DNA of 64,000 bases from Liopterus haemorrhoidalis (taxonomy: Eukaryota > Arthropoda > Insecta > Coleoptera > Dytiscidae), in NCBI GenBank assembly GCA_963971575.1, contig OZ020622.1, forward strand, positions 17,424,879-17,488,878. Reading direction: 5' to 3'. A program made the translations under genes and the position numbers. This document shows positions 43,348 through 54,412 of this stretch, piece by piece (the stretch's first letter is position 1; every line of letters begins with the position of its first letter). The notes beneath the pieces were generated by a model, which saw only the letters and a program-made list of their open reading frames with translations, was not told the DNA's origin and searched no databases.

Positions 43348-44601
43348 TATAATCACATCAAATAAAAGTTTTTTGATAATTACTTTTATTCGTTATTTGA
43401 GAACTTAGAGATTCCATTTAATTTTTTTAAACAAAATTTAAATAATTTGCCAGAAATTCCAGCGTGCTTTTCTGCATTTGCTCCGTATTCTTCATTAGAT
43501 TAATAAGAAATATATTGATAAATGGCTTAATTTTTTTCAATTTCAAAAACATGGTTTTCACTTTTAACAGTGTGTTATTTAATTTATAAGTATTTCATTA
43601 CTATAAATAATATATTCCTCTTTGATACCTCAAAAACAAAAATCTAAAGTCATTCAAACAATACTTTGAATCATAGCGTGTAATAGTATAATAAAATAAC
43701 TGAACACTCCAACACCACATTCTGGTGTAGTGTGTGTAACTTGGTTCGCAATTGTTAAAAAAAAATATTTAATTTTTTTTTTTTATATTTTTAATTTAAA
43801 AAAAAGTCACGCACTATCTATAAAAATAAAAAATCTATTAAATTATTAGCCATAATTCAGCCATGAATTAAAATAATAATTAATTTTGTCAAAAACACAA
43901 AAACTGCAATATTATTCAAAAACAATCTGATCAAAAATTCCTCTCGTACGTTTCCAGCTTAAATCAATGTACATTACCTATATTTTCAGATTTTTAGTTT
44001 AATCCCTTTGGGTAAAAATCGTGTTAAAAGAAACGAATTTCAAAAAACTACTTATCGTTTCTTAATTTACGTCTTAAGGGTTTTCTTTTGATACCACACA
44101 ATATATTTTTTTAAATATTTTTTTTTATCAACGACACAAAAAATCGATATTTTTCGAAAAACTTATTTGATCCAAAATTTCTGTTGAACTATTCCGGTTT
44201 CCATCAATGTTCATTATAGAGATTTTTTTTCAGATTTTTAGATCAAACCCTCTGGGTGATAGGGTTTGTTGACAAAAGTTTTTAGACACATTTTTGGCGA
44301 AAATCTCATAAAAAATTAAAATTTGCGTGTTGATCCATGCATTAAAAGGTTTCATTTGATATGCCAATCAAAATTTTAAAAAAATATTTTTTTATTAAAT
44401 ACAAATTTGTTTATATTTATCTCGACATGTGTTTTTTGACCACTCAGTATTTTTCCTATATGTGGGTCAAAGAGTTGTATAAGCATACCAAATTTCAACT
44501 TTCTACGTTAAGCCGTTTGGCTACAATTTCTATCGTACAGATCGACAGACACATGAGTGACGTTATAAAGGTTTTTTGGTGGTAATAGCTACAAAACCCT
44601 A

Positions 44602-45422
44602 AAAACGTGAGAATTTCTTAGAAAATACTGGAAATCCACTGGCCAAAAAAAGGTCGTCAATATAAAAAATAGTTAATAAAAATTCAAATCAGGATATATT
44701 CTGAGCGATAAAGACCGGTAGGCTAAAATGGATCAAACACCTACAGCTAATACACAAAAATAATCCAGCGAGATAAACTTCCAAACAGCAGACATTTAGA
44801 GAAAGAAGTTTTGAAAGACCAAAAACGAGATATATGAGTTAGAGAAATATTTTATACGTAAAAATTCCAGAAACTCATAAAGTTCTTTCACCTATTCCCT
44901 TTTAGTAGTGTATATTCTTTCAAACGTGACTGTATTGAATGCCACGATTAATGGTATTTTGTTTAACCCTGAGTAGACCCGAAATCTTCAAATCTGTGTA
45001 CCACAGCGGGTTCATAAAATAAACAAAAAAATCCAGCCACGCTTTGATTCGGAGCGCGTTGTTGTTTCGTTTTTACTACATGTGGTTAGAGTATCATCAA
45101 TTTTAAAATCAATAAGAAATGTCGGTTCGTTTGGTAATTAGAGTAAATATTCGACCAATGCAACGATGATTGAAGATAACTGCTACAGAGTTATTGTCCA
45201 AGGTAATGAAGAATTTTATAAGGCAATTATTAGACGCCTGTCAAATTGCTACGATTTTTTATTATGTCCAGTTTCTGTGATTTCTTTTGAGAAAGACATA
45301 AACACAAAAAATTTCATGGTCGTTATTATACACGTTCTTACACTTACCAAAATTAACGAAAATAAACAAAAGCAAGGACTTGTATCTTAAAGGACATATT
45401 TAGAAAAAAGGAAATTGTCTTC
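44602..45422. other. Spacer with unassigned open frame
   Basis: A plus-strand frame at 45166-45390 starts MIEDNCYRVIVQGNEEFYKA and continues IIRRLSNCYDFLLCPVSV; it has no recognised domain. Near 44963 TTTAACCCTGAGTAGACCC resembles a TTAA-flanked end, but no partner end was found. Confidence 0.4.
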
Positions 45423-46440
45423 TTGGGTTGGTGCAAAAGTTCGTCCCATTTTTAGCGCTAGATAGCAGTACAATGCAAAACCGAAATTTACTTCACACGT
45501 GTTAAGTTTTGAGGTCATTTGATAAAAAACATTTCAGTGAGTATATCGGAAAAAAATGTTGTTATTTGGTTGTGTTTTTTAAATTTTGTTAAGCATTAAA
45601 AATGGCAGAAAATAAGGAGTATTTTCGACATATTATTCTTTTTTTACCATTAATTCGGAGAAATACTGTTCATAACTAATACCCTTTTCACACTAGATCT
45701 TTAAAACGAGTGAACTTAAAGTTCACCGATGTTTAAGATCGGTATGCTTTCACACTTGATGTTTAAATCTCTGGTGCTGTCATCAGCTACAGTAATTTTG
45801 TCCTTAAGTTACCGTCATGAAATTACCAGTTTTGAACTGTCTGCGCAGACGCACATTTTGAATTATTATGAACAAATATGGATATTTCATTTCATTCTAC
45901 AATAAAGACACTACAATAAAGAATATATTACACCTGTATTAACATGTAAGTCGATACATTTTATCTCAATTATTGTAACTCTGTATTTTATTAAACACAT
46001 TATTAAAATAAATAATTTTATTATAACAATAAGTATAAACTTCTTATAACATCGATATAATACAGTATTCTTGTTTATGATAATATAAAATGTTGACAGC
46101 ACAAATTCAAGGAGTATTTTTTTATAATAGAAATTAAGTTGGCAATGCGGACGAAGTTTAAGACGCAGATCTCTGTCTTAAACATCGCTTGTATTTAGAC
46201 GAGGCCATACGGTTTCACATTAGCGTTTAAAGATACATTCACTTTAACATCCGATCTTAAAGATCTAGTGTGAAAAGGGTATAAGTGAATTTAAGCGAGC
46301 AATCGACCAGAAGCCTGAATTAACAACAGAAAGGCCATTGCGTTCCATCAGGACAATGCTACACCACACGTGTCTTTGGCCACCCAACAGAAACTTTTAC
46401 AGCTTGACTTGGACTCTACAGTGTTTGAATACTAGGATTC
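45423..46440 (+). mobile_element. Mariner relic, lineage 'MAENKEYFRH', split by a MITE
   Basis: TTGGGTTGGTGCAAAAGTTC at 45423 is a left terminal repeat of the kind known from SETMAR-related mariners. The transposase start MAENKEYFRHIILFFYH follows at 45602. After a 602-bp Harbinger-type MITE, the sequence resumes with LKRAIDQKPELTTE and FHQDNATPHVSLATQQKL, where QDN holds the second catalytic aspartate. About 200 residues between these parts were already deleted. Nothing beyond TQQKLLQLDLD remains and the right end is lost. Confidence 0.82.
45680..46281. mobile_element. Harbinger-type MITE inside a mariner relic
   Basis: Perfect inverted ends TACCCTTTTCACACTAGATC continue to 25 bp. The target duplication TAA is present on both sides (45677-45679 and 46282-46284), matching the TWA target of PIF/Harbinger. 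The 602-bp interior is non-coding. Insertion into the mariner dates it as younger than that copy. Confidence 0.9.
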
Positions 46441-47772
46441 AAAAAACTTTTGAGTGTTATACCGGATCCGGCCCGACAATATGTTTCAAACATAAAAAAT
46501 CTTCAAGTGATTTTTGGAAATACTACCCCACATCCTCAAGTGATTTTCGGAATTTCATCCCTCCTCCCATCCTCAGTTGATTTTCAGGATTTATTCCCAC
46601 CAGGGGCGGATAGGTAGAACTAAACCGGCCCGAGCAAATTGAGACATCGGCCCAAGAGTAAAGTAGAAAATAATAGTAATACCTAATAATAATACCTTTT
46701 CGAATCAATACAATTTTTACAGCTCTTGTAAAGTGACTCGCTATTTATGGTTTTAATTTCTACCTCTTCTTCCTCACTTTGTACTATTTCTTCATTTTCC
46801 TCTTCATCTTGTTCATCGTTCTCGTGTACTGTTTCGTCGACATGGTGAGAAGAAAAAATATTTAGAGATTTTTTAAAAAATTCTCAATGTGATGCAAAAT
46901 TTTATAATTCTTCAAGTAATTGATCTTTGCTGAGATCTTCTTTAAAAATTTTTCCAGGAAGGTATTCCATTTCTTACCTTGTCAAAATTTACAGGAGATA
47001 AAAGTGCAATGTCAACATTCCATTATTTAAAAACTTTGTTCTTAACTGGAAACCAATATATCGAAAATTACATTGTGAATTTCAGTTTCAAATTTCTTTT
47101 GCAAATTTTGAATCCTAACCGTTTTGTTGTTGTGTATGTTAAGTAAATTTGAAGACCATGTAATAAATGTATGTGTAAGATACTCACAAACCAAATGTCA
47201 ATATTACGCGAAACCCAATAATTCAATAAGAGCGGCAAGCAGCACATTATTAGACACTTGCGTCATCTAATCAAAAGCTTTTATCGCAATATTACCACTT
47301 CTCCACAAGCCGACATTGTTATGTCGGCTACCTAGTCATAATTTTTATATTACCTTAATATTTATTGTTTCTACATCAAAACAATATTTTTCATTGTTCA
47401 TTATTGTTTTTTCAATAATGTTCATTGTTGTTTTCATTGTTCATTACTGAATTGGCGTATTATGAACAATTGTTATTCAGTTATATGAGAGATATTGTTT
47501 GATAATTTTTAACGCTTTAACCTCCATGTTTTGTCTTTTTTATTATGATCGGTGCAACCGGCCTATTTAGTGATCGGCCCACCGGGCACTTGCCCAGTAG
47601 CTCGCCGGTTGTATCCGCCCCTGATTCCCACCGTCTTTAAGTGATTTCGGAAATCTACCTCCCGTCCTAAAGTGATGGAAATATGTGGCCCACGATCCGT
47701 GACTCAATACGGCCCGTGAAAAATATCTAGAATTAAATATGACATGAAGCAGCTTTTACAGCTACATCACCG
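46441..47772. mobile_element. Non-autonomous hAT of the 54131 family, interrupted
   Basis: Segments CCGGATCCGGCCCGACAATA, several degenerate CTCAAGTGATTTTxGGAAT units and, after the nested element 46601-47623, TCTTTAAGTGATTTCGGAAA, GACTCAATACGGCCCGTGAA and ATATCTAGAATTAAATATGA parallel 54131-54412. The right end reads CAGCTACATCACCGG where the relative has TTCGACATCACTGG. It is non-coding. Confidence 0.65.
46601..47623. mobile_element. hAT element with CAGGGGCGGAT ends, 1023 bp
   Basis: The ends are CAGGGGCGGATA on both strands, flanked by an exact duplication ATTCCCAC (46593-46600 and 47624-47631) that fits the Ac-branch pattern nTnnnnAn. On the minus strand at about 46731-46843 an acidic stretch HVDETVHENDEQDEEENEE then IVQSEEEEVEI may be the start of a transposase; no BED or catalytic motif follows, so the copy is defective. 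It lies inside another hAT. Confidence 0.9.
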
Positions 47773-47784
47773 GCTTCATTTCTA

Positions 47785-47985
47785 ACATGGCCCGGTATTC
47801 AGAACAGCTCTACTCTCACACGCAGAGAATTGGTAGAGTAATTCAGAGTAAGAATGTACTGGATGCACTGTATCTTGGATACTATTCAGAGTGCTCAGCG
47901 AGTCCGTCAAGATAACACTTGACCGACTTTGCTCTAACGAAACAAAACACATCCCTCGATACAGACTCAACGAGCGAAAAAAGAT
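47785..47985 (-). pseudogene. LINE RNase H domain fragment
   Basis: The minus-strand frame contains SVILTDSLSTLNSIQDTVHP. 'TDSLS-L-SI' is the second catalytic-residue block of the RNase H domain in I-, R1- and jockey-like LINEs, where the aspartate in TDS is catalytic. Before it, LYRGMCFVSLEQ is unlike the family, and after it the frame departs (HSYSELLYQFSACESR). About 30 residues are recognisable. RNase H would remove the RNA strand after cDNA synthesis. It is a fragment only. Confidence 0.5.
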
Positions 47986-48455
47986 TCAACTATCTCAACC
48001 TCAACTAAATAATTTAAGTTACGTGTTTGTACAATAATAAAACAGATGTGTTGTAATGTGATCGTTCTAATTCAAGTCTAATTCTTTCTTTTTTCAAATC
48101 AACAATATTCAAAACAAACAACTCATTTATAAATTAATTTGTATGTGCATATGTAGAGGGTGTTTTGAAAGTGACGTGGGTGAAGGGTTAAATGACATGT
48201 GATCTCGGTGGGAAGCTGAACCGCGGTGTCAGTTTACTGATTTCGCTTCAATACACAATCATCCCGCATACGTTGTATACTTCAACACGATAGCTTTTTT
48301 GAATTGGCAAGATCTCACATTTTTGTTGATTGTGGCGACTAAGGAATTTTGTTGTTTAAAGCATCGATTAGAAAATGTGAAAAATAATCCAAATTCGACG
48401 TAGAACTCAATTTCAAAGACTGTTGATATGTCGCTTCCTTATATATTTCAGTACT
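47986..48455. other. Spacer, nothing recognised
   Basis: AGAGGGTGTTTTGAAAGTGA near 48154 could be an element end, but no partner was found. Confidence 0.4.
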
Positions 48456-49215
48456 GTAAATGGGTATATTAGACACGAATACACCAATATACATTATACT
48501 GGAAGAAACGAAAATGACGAAAATAAAAATAGAGGCAGTCAGAAAAGCCATAAAGTATGAAGAGGATATAATTAAACCCCCGAAAAAAGAAATTCTTTAT
48601 GAATGCTGTAGGGAAATGGTAAAACGGGATGAACACGGAAAGCCACTATCAAGATGGGAAAAGGAAAGGAAGGCAATGTATGAATATTGTGGCTACTCAA
48701 CAACAGCGGTAAGACTACAAAGAATGAATGGAGAAGAAATGGGGCACGAAGTAACAGAGCGAATGATCGACATACAACAAACGGAGCAAGATCCAAAAAT
48801 AAGAGAATCAAGATATAACAGCAAATATGAAAAGACCTGGACGCTGAGAAAACCACAGTATTTGACAGAAAAAGGCAGTTGACAGAAGAAAAAAGTGATA
48901 GCGAGATTTAGATGTGGAAATGAGGAGAGGGACAATCATTTTTGGATGAAAGAGGAAGAAAGAACATGTAGAATGTGCAGGGAAGGTAAGGAGACAATGG
49001 AACATTTGTTGGAAGAATGTGAAAAAATACAACACAGAACGGAAACGAGGAAATTTTTTTTTGATGAAACAGGAAGGGGTGTATGAATGGATGAAAGAAG
49101 TGAAAAACAGAAGGGAGGAAATTAAGGAAAGGAGTCAACGAAGATATAAATTAAAGGAGAAGGAGAGTAGATTTTAAGCCGAAATGCGAAAATTATAATT
49201 ATTATTAAGTTAATT
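48456..49215 (+). pseudogene. Best preserved LINE ORF2 C-terminal copy
   Basis: An uninterrupted plus frame from 48460 to a TGA near 48880 reads NTPIYIILEETKMTKIKIEA, EILYECCREMVKRDEHGKPL, MYEYCGYSTTAVRLQRMNGE and SRYNSKYEKTWTLRKPQYL. After the TGA it continues in frame as KKKVIARFRCGNEERDNHFW and ERTCRMCREGKETMEHLLEE then C, keeping the full C-x2-C...H-x4-C motif. A further frameshift lies near 49075 before YEWMKEVKNRREEI and RSQRRYKLKEKESRF. It is most like the 36 kb copy. The reverse transcriptase itself is not present, so it is 5'-truncated. Its 3' end is AT-rich, without a clear poly-A. Confidence 0.87.
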
Positions 49216-49364
49216 AGTGTAAGATAAAATATAGTAAATAATATTGAATAATAAAAATATTTATCTATTTATATGAGTATAAGGACTACATAATGCTTGA
49301 TTAAAGAATTGTGTTAGATTAAGCGTTTACCAACTTTCAAGATATTAAGAATGACGTCATTAGA

Positions 49365-49700
49365 TTAACCAAGTTTCAAAAGCTGTGTTCCGGAAGCAAG
49401 CTCGGAGAAAAGAACTTCCTCGAGCGGTCTGTAGTTCAACAGAGTGACTAGGAACACTCCGAGCTTGCTTCCCGAACCCAGCTAAATGCGGATCTTTGTA
49501 ACATAAAGTTGACAAGCTTGTGGATTTTCTCCACGTTACGTCAATTGGCACTAGAAATATTACGGCCATTCCTAGACCAGGATTCGTACCAAGGATCTCT
49601 GTAACGTGAAGCAAACTTGCACGGGACGTCCACGTTTCGCCAGTTTTAGAGCACAAAACTCTCCATTTGACGGTATAATCCAAATGTATTACCATATCAT
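49365..49700 (-). mobile_element. Candidate SINE with internal hairpin
   Basis: The minus strand holds CTTGGTACGAATCCTGGTC, a possible pol III box B, preceded by a weak box A candidate (CTGGCGAAACGTGG). A unique body follows, with TTCCGGAAGCAAGCTCGGAG (49388-49407) pairing with CTCCGAGCTTGCTTCCCGAA (49457-49476). GC content is well above the surroundings. An open frame spans it on the minus strand but its composition is not protein-like. Without another copy the SINE call is tentative. Confidence 0.4.
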
Positions 49701-51425
49701 CTTCTAATCGCTTAATGTGTTAACCTACTTAGTAATGCTCAGTCAAAAGACTTAATTCTTGTTTTAATAAGTTACTTAGCAATTGATTAATGAATAAAAA
49801 TCAATTAGTATATTTTAGAAACACATGTCAGGTCAGAAGGTTATTGTGCGTTATTAGAAACAGTCACTGTTTTGACAGCGTGTTATAAGTACAGTTTAAT
49901 GTTTTTATACAACAAAAATGAGAGTACTGGCCACCATAACTTCTTCTTCTTCTTCTTCTGTTACGTACAAATAAGATTTTTCGTAACAGAATTTCGTAAA
50001 TATACGTCTTTCCTATTCAGTCATCGAGGAAATGCTAGTTAAAATATTACTACAGCCCTTTATAGAATAGCCTAACTTTATAGCCTTTATGGCTCATGGG
50101 CATAAAGGCTATAAATGGCTTAGATCTTGGTCGAAGAAAACGTCCTCTTTCGAATGTTTCAAACCGTATTTCTCTATATCTGCATGTTTCACAGTAATTA
50201 ATTTTGAAAGTTTCATTATTTTTTTGGGCCTGAATGGTTCAAACTGGTACATTGCTGATTTTTATGGTGATAAAAGAGGACATCCTCTTTCGAATGATTT
50301 AAACCACATTTCTCTATCTCTGATCGTTGTTTTGTAAGATCGTCCTTTGATCTTCTAGTTGACTTTTTCGATAATAGTGTGAGACCTTCCATTTTCGAGA
50401 AAACAAAAAAGAAACACGAGGCGGTGTATGAGTATGGTACGATTGGTAGTAAGTACCATCTTTGTCAAAAAGAGCCGAATCAAATGGCATGTCTTGATGC
50501 GTTCTCGTGACACTGTATCCATTTTTCCAACTTCCAGGCTTATTTGTCTACACCAACTTACATTTGAGTTTCAATCAAATTTTCAGAATTGAAAATTTCA
50601 TTAAAATCGTTGTTTTCAATAGATTGGACAGATAAATTTGGAGGCAGATCTAAGAGCGTTTTCTAAAAGTGTTTCTAGGAGTGAAAAGATATTTTTTATA
50701 CTAAAATAGTTTCATAAAACAATTACCAAATAAAATCCAGTTGGAAGAACAGTCGATAGTTTAAAAACGAATTCGGCTGGTAGATGAAAAATATAAAATA
50801 ATACTAGAAAAAATTCAGGATTCATGATTGGTGGGAAGAATATCGTGATTGAAAAACTTCAAGAAATGATTTGGTTGGCTTATTTCATGAATAAAAATTG
50901 CTATTTGCCAGCCATCATCACGAAGAAAGACAGAAAGAAATCGCTCAGGGAAAGATCCCAGACAAGAGAGTCGATCTTCGATGAACTAAGGATGAAGAAA
51001 TTCCGAGAGTGGATCAACTGCAAAACTATAGGCAAACAGGCATAATATAAACTATCTGCCGATATGTTGAACTAAGCTAATAGACAATGAATCGACATCT
51101 TTCAAGACATTGAGAAGTCTCATATTATTAATAAAAAGAAAACACAAATCAATACATAAAAATTTAATTAAATTCCTTCTAGATGTCAGGTTAAAATACG
51201 TCAAAAACTTGTTGTCTATTAGATTAGTTTCGATTTTGCCACCTTGGCGCTGCAATCTTAAAATGGTACAGCTCTATTCCGAGCCTATGTATAATAATAA
51301 TATTTATTACTCCTTTAAATGCAGGACTGCATGTAGGATATGTCAGTACATGAGTTTACAATTTTACACAGATCTTGATCAGTAATACAAGTTATGCAAT
51401 TAATAAAACAACAAAATCATATATT
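49701..51425. other. Spacer with a small internal duplication
   Basis: CATCCTCTTTCGAATG and ATTTCTCTAT words around 50140 and 50280 form two similar segments about 138 bp apart. A (CTT)n run is at 49940-49958. The frame at 50824-51045 (MIGGKNIVIEKLQEMIWLAY) is not recognised. Confidence 0.45.
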
Positions 51426-52015
51426 AAATTACCCAAAATTAATGTTCCCCATTGGCATGACACCAGTCCTTACAAATTTTCAAAAATTCATTCATTGAGT
51501 ATACACAATGCTCTATAAGAAATACCTTAATCTTCCTCTTAAATATAGCAAACTGCGTTTCATTTCTGACATGAAATGGCAGTGAATTAAATAATTTAAT
51601 ACCAACAGTTTTGGGTGATTTTTTTGTCAGTTACAGCATGTTTGCTGGAGTTCTGAAACAATCTTTTCCTTTGGTGTTATATGAATGCTGGTTCAAATGG
51701 CGAGCAAAGTATATTTGATTTTTAAATACATAGACCAGCAACTCTAAGATGTAAATACCAGGAACTGTTAATAATTTGTATTTTACAAAAAGTGGTCTGC
51801 ATGATTCAGTGCGTCTTTTGTTTGCTATGCAACGTATTATTTTTTTCTGGGAAATAAATATGTCATCTGCCATAGTTGATGATCCCCAGAAGCATATTCC
51901 ATACTTAAGCCTACTATAAAATTGTGCGTAATAAAATTTAATAATTGTCTCATGACCTACAATATTTTTTAAACAAATAGCCATGATTGGCAATCTTGGA
52001 AAGGCGATGGTCTAG
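51426..52015 (-). pseudogene. Jockey/CR1-like LINE C-terminal region
   Basis: The minus strand starts near LLDHRLSKIANHGYLFKK, then YYAQFYSRLKYGICFWGSS, IFISQKKIIRCIANKR, SCRPLFVKYKLLTVPGIYIL and HSYNTKGKDCFR; after stops it resumes as GIKLFNSLPFHVRNETQF and RKIKVFLIEHCVYSMNEF. 'YG-xFWG-S------LQKK-IR' and 'G-KLFNSLP----' are the recurring C-terminal blocks of jockey-like LINEs in insects. The frame to 51631 is open for 120 codons. The copy lacks endonuclease and reverse transcriptase. It runs in the Notch sense direction. Confidence 0.85.
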
Positions 52016-52023
52016 AAGTAAAA

Positions 52024-52090
52024 AATTGATGTGAAGTGTGAATTTTCACACATTTCAGGTTTCGCAGGTATTTAGTAAGTGAATGATGAT
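52024..52090 (+). repeat. Repeat R left terminus
   Basis: TGATGTGAAGTGTGAATTTT, CACACATTTCAGGTTTCGCA and GGTATTTAG match the left end at 42930 closely. It abuts the LINE at 51426-52015. Confidence 0.7.
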
Positions 52091-52514
52091 TATTTGGGAT
52101 GCCAAAACAAATTTTATGTTAATTTTTTTTTTTTTTTTTTTAATTTTAATTCGTATATCTAATCTCATTATTTAGGTTTCTAAATATGTGTAGTATTTTT
52201 TTTATATAGCAAGGCTCATTAAGATTTTCCAATTTGCGCCTATGGCTTCCATTGGTTGTTTTAAGTCATAACTCCGCCCTTCAGATTTCGTGTATTCAAT
52301 TTCAACAATTTCAACTGGTTATTAAATTTACACTTTAAAAAAAAAAATGCACCATTTTCCAAAATATAACTAGAATTTTGAAAAAAAAAATTTTTAGGTT
52401 GCAAATTAGAGTGCGAGCATGCTAACCGTTACACTATCTAAGAATGCTGGTTAGTTAATTGTGTTACATAAGTTATTAAATATTTTACATGGTCAAGCAA
52501 AAAACACAAAAAAT
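52091..52514. other. Spacer with truncated tRNA-like sequence
   Basis: At 52400-52446 (minus) TAGTGTAACGGTTAGCATGC is a good box A, but box B is missing, so this is a fragment of a SINE or tRNA pseudogene. The rest is T-rich and unassigned. Confidence 0.4.
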
Positions 52515-52925
52515 GCGTTATTTTCCGAAAACATAATCTGATCAAAAAATCCTGTTGTACTATTTCGGTTCACACAAATGTAAATTACTTAAAAATTTTT
52601 CAGATTTTTAGTTTAAACCATCTGGGTTACAGGGTGTGGGACAAAATTTTTTTTGCACCATTTTGTCAAAAATCGCGTGAAAATAATTTATTTTGCAAAA
52701 ATAAAATTTGATCGTTAATCCACGTACTAAGGGCTTTCATTTGATGAACAGATATTTGTTTATATATTTAGGAGGATATGTTTTTTAGATGCTTTAGTAT
52801 TTTTCCTATGTGCGGGTCAAAGAGTTGTATAAGCATGCCAAATTTCAACTCTCTAGGTTTAGCCGTTTGGTTACAATTTTTACCGAACAGACAGACTGAC
52901 AGACAGACGACAAAACCTTAAAAAT
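52515..52925 (+). repeat. Repeat R copy
   Basis: One module (CTGATCAAAAAATCCTGTTG, TCTGGGTTACAGGGTGTGGG, GGGCTTTCATTTGATG), then CCTATGTGCGGGTCAAAGAG and AGCCGTTTGGTTACAATTTT, ends in a short CAGACAGA run and CAAAACCTTAAAAATG. With the terminus at 52024 it may make one degraded unit. Confidence 0.8.
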
Positions 52926-54130
52926 GAAAGAATATTTTGAAAGTGGCCAGACTATAAATTTATGCTACAATGAATGATAAGAAGAAACGTTGTCCAGGTC
53001 CACTTCATCTGCCAAATGGCTGTATTGTAACTGGTCCATTTCATCTCCCAAAGGGCTGTACTTTTGAATGGGTAGCATGATATATTTCTTACCATAAGAT
53101 ATTTGAATAGAAAGTAATAATCTCTTTTTAACAGTTTCATGATCAGTATTCAAATATCTATTCCGATATAGGAAGACTGATATATTTAGAATGAATATCA
53201 TTACATCAGAATTCCTAGCAGTCAATGTAGCATGAAACGCATCACATAACGTATTCTTCTATAATTAACTATAGAAAATTTTTAGTATTTCACTCAGCTG
53301 GAAATTAATTGTTTTATGAGATTTTGAAAAATATTTTAATTAAATATAATAGTTTTGGTGTTAAATTTTAATTTATTTACAAATATACTTGTTATAAAGT
53401 AAAATAGTTTATTAATTTTTATGGTTAATAAAATGTTGCTGTAAAATTATGTTTAGTTAATAAGGGATTATTTTACTACTATCATGCAAAATCATTTTAA
53501 ATATATTTCAGTTTATTTATTTTATATTTTATTATAATTTTACGATGGTGAATATAAACTTTGTAATAGAATTAACAATCCTACAAATTACAGTATATAT
53601 TTCATAACTAATAATTAACAATACTGAGTAGCTGAATAGATTCAAACATTGTCATTTATTATTATTTTTCTCAAATGCAAGATGGTACAGTGGAAGCTGA
53701 TTAGAGACTTTTTTATGGCCTTTTTGTTTAGACGCACCGAGCGTAATCGTAATTTCTTCTTTCCTGATTTTTTTTTATTTTTTCGTAGGATCTATATATA
53801 ATAATCTACCTTCCACCTCAAAAGAGTGGGTAAAGTGGCACTTTTACTTCCTAGGGAGACTTCACACATAAAATTAAGTAAGTTCGATCCACACAGGAAG
53901 AGTATCAACCTGTCCGCGAGGACTCTGTCGTCACCTAAAGCAACTGACAGGTCACAGCACAGGCCTAATCTCTCCCTGTGCACACCATCGAACTGTGCAC
54001 ACTTTGTAAAGGTTGCACATTTTCCAGAAGTTTATTCAAATCAACTTCATACACAATCCGCGCACAATCAGTAAAATCACAATTTTAAAATACAGTTACT
54101 AGCTGATAATATATCGTCTAGTCATACGTT
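52926..54130. other. Spacer with a GC-richer segment
   Basis: The part at about 53820-54015 is clearly richer in G+C and open on both strands (plus MGKVALLLPRETSHIKLSKF; minus MHRERLGLCCDLSVALGDDR). I recognise neither, and neither resembles a Notch signal peptide or EGF1 half. It could be an untranslated exon, an old repeat or nothing. Confidence 0.35.
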
Positions 54131-54412
54131 TCCAACATACGGCCCAAGGGCCGAACCCGACCCGAATCTATATTTAAATGTCTGTTAACCATTTTCAAGT
54201 GATTATCTTTTCAATTTCTACCCCACCAGCGATCTTCAAGTGATTTTTTGAGTTTCTACTCACCCATCCTCAAATAATTTTCGGAATTTCTACCCCCACT
54301 GTCTAATGTAATTTTTTTAATTTCTGACCTCTGGCCAACTAAATCCGGCCCTTCATAAATATCTAGCATTAAATATGACCCCACTATGGCAAAAAGTTCG
54401 ACATCACTGGTC
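54131..54412. mobile_element. Non-autonomous hAT with AAGTGATTTT units
   Basis: The left part reads TTTCCAACATACGGCCCAAG and the right-end complement reads CAGTGATGTCGAACTTTTTG. The interior holds at least three degenerate 40-50 bp units (TTCAAGTGATTxTTTxxATT, TTTCTACCCCACC). CATACGGCCC near the left and CCGGCCCTTCATAAATATCT near the right are hAT-like subterminal blocks. Target duplications do not match. Confidence 0.6.

Larger units (their letters stand above)
42930..44601 (+). repeat. Repeat R, candidate full-length unit
   Basis: The left end, GTGTGATTTTTCACACATTT then CAGGGTTTTGTAGGTATTTA, and the right end, TAGCTACAAAACCCTAAAAA, share inverted AGGGTTTTGTAG words. Between them lie a nested MITE (43018-43347) and, from 43925, two modules in tandem (43925-44160 and 44161-44390), then CCTATATGTGGGTCAAAGAG and a short CAGA-like tract. 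This is the only copy here with both ends. Confidence 0.65.

Noticed and set aside
47782..47970. Host gene exon on minus strand
   Set aside because: The TDSLSTLNSI block is better explained as a LINE RNase H fragment.
48572..49138. Minus-strand hydrophobic frames
   Set aside because: Shadows of the plus-strand LINE copy, mirrored at 36 kb for the same reason.
53792..54074. Possible Notch first exon
   Set aside because: Neither strand gives a signal peptide followed by an EGF1 first half, and phase 2 joining to exon A cannot be shown.
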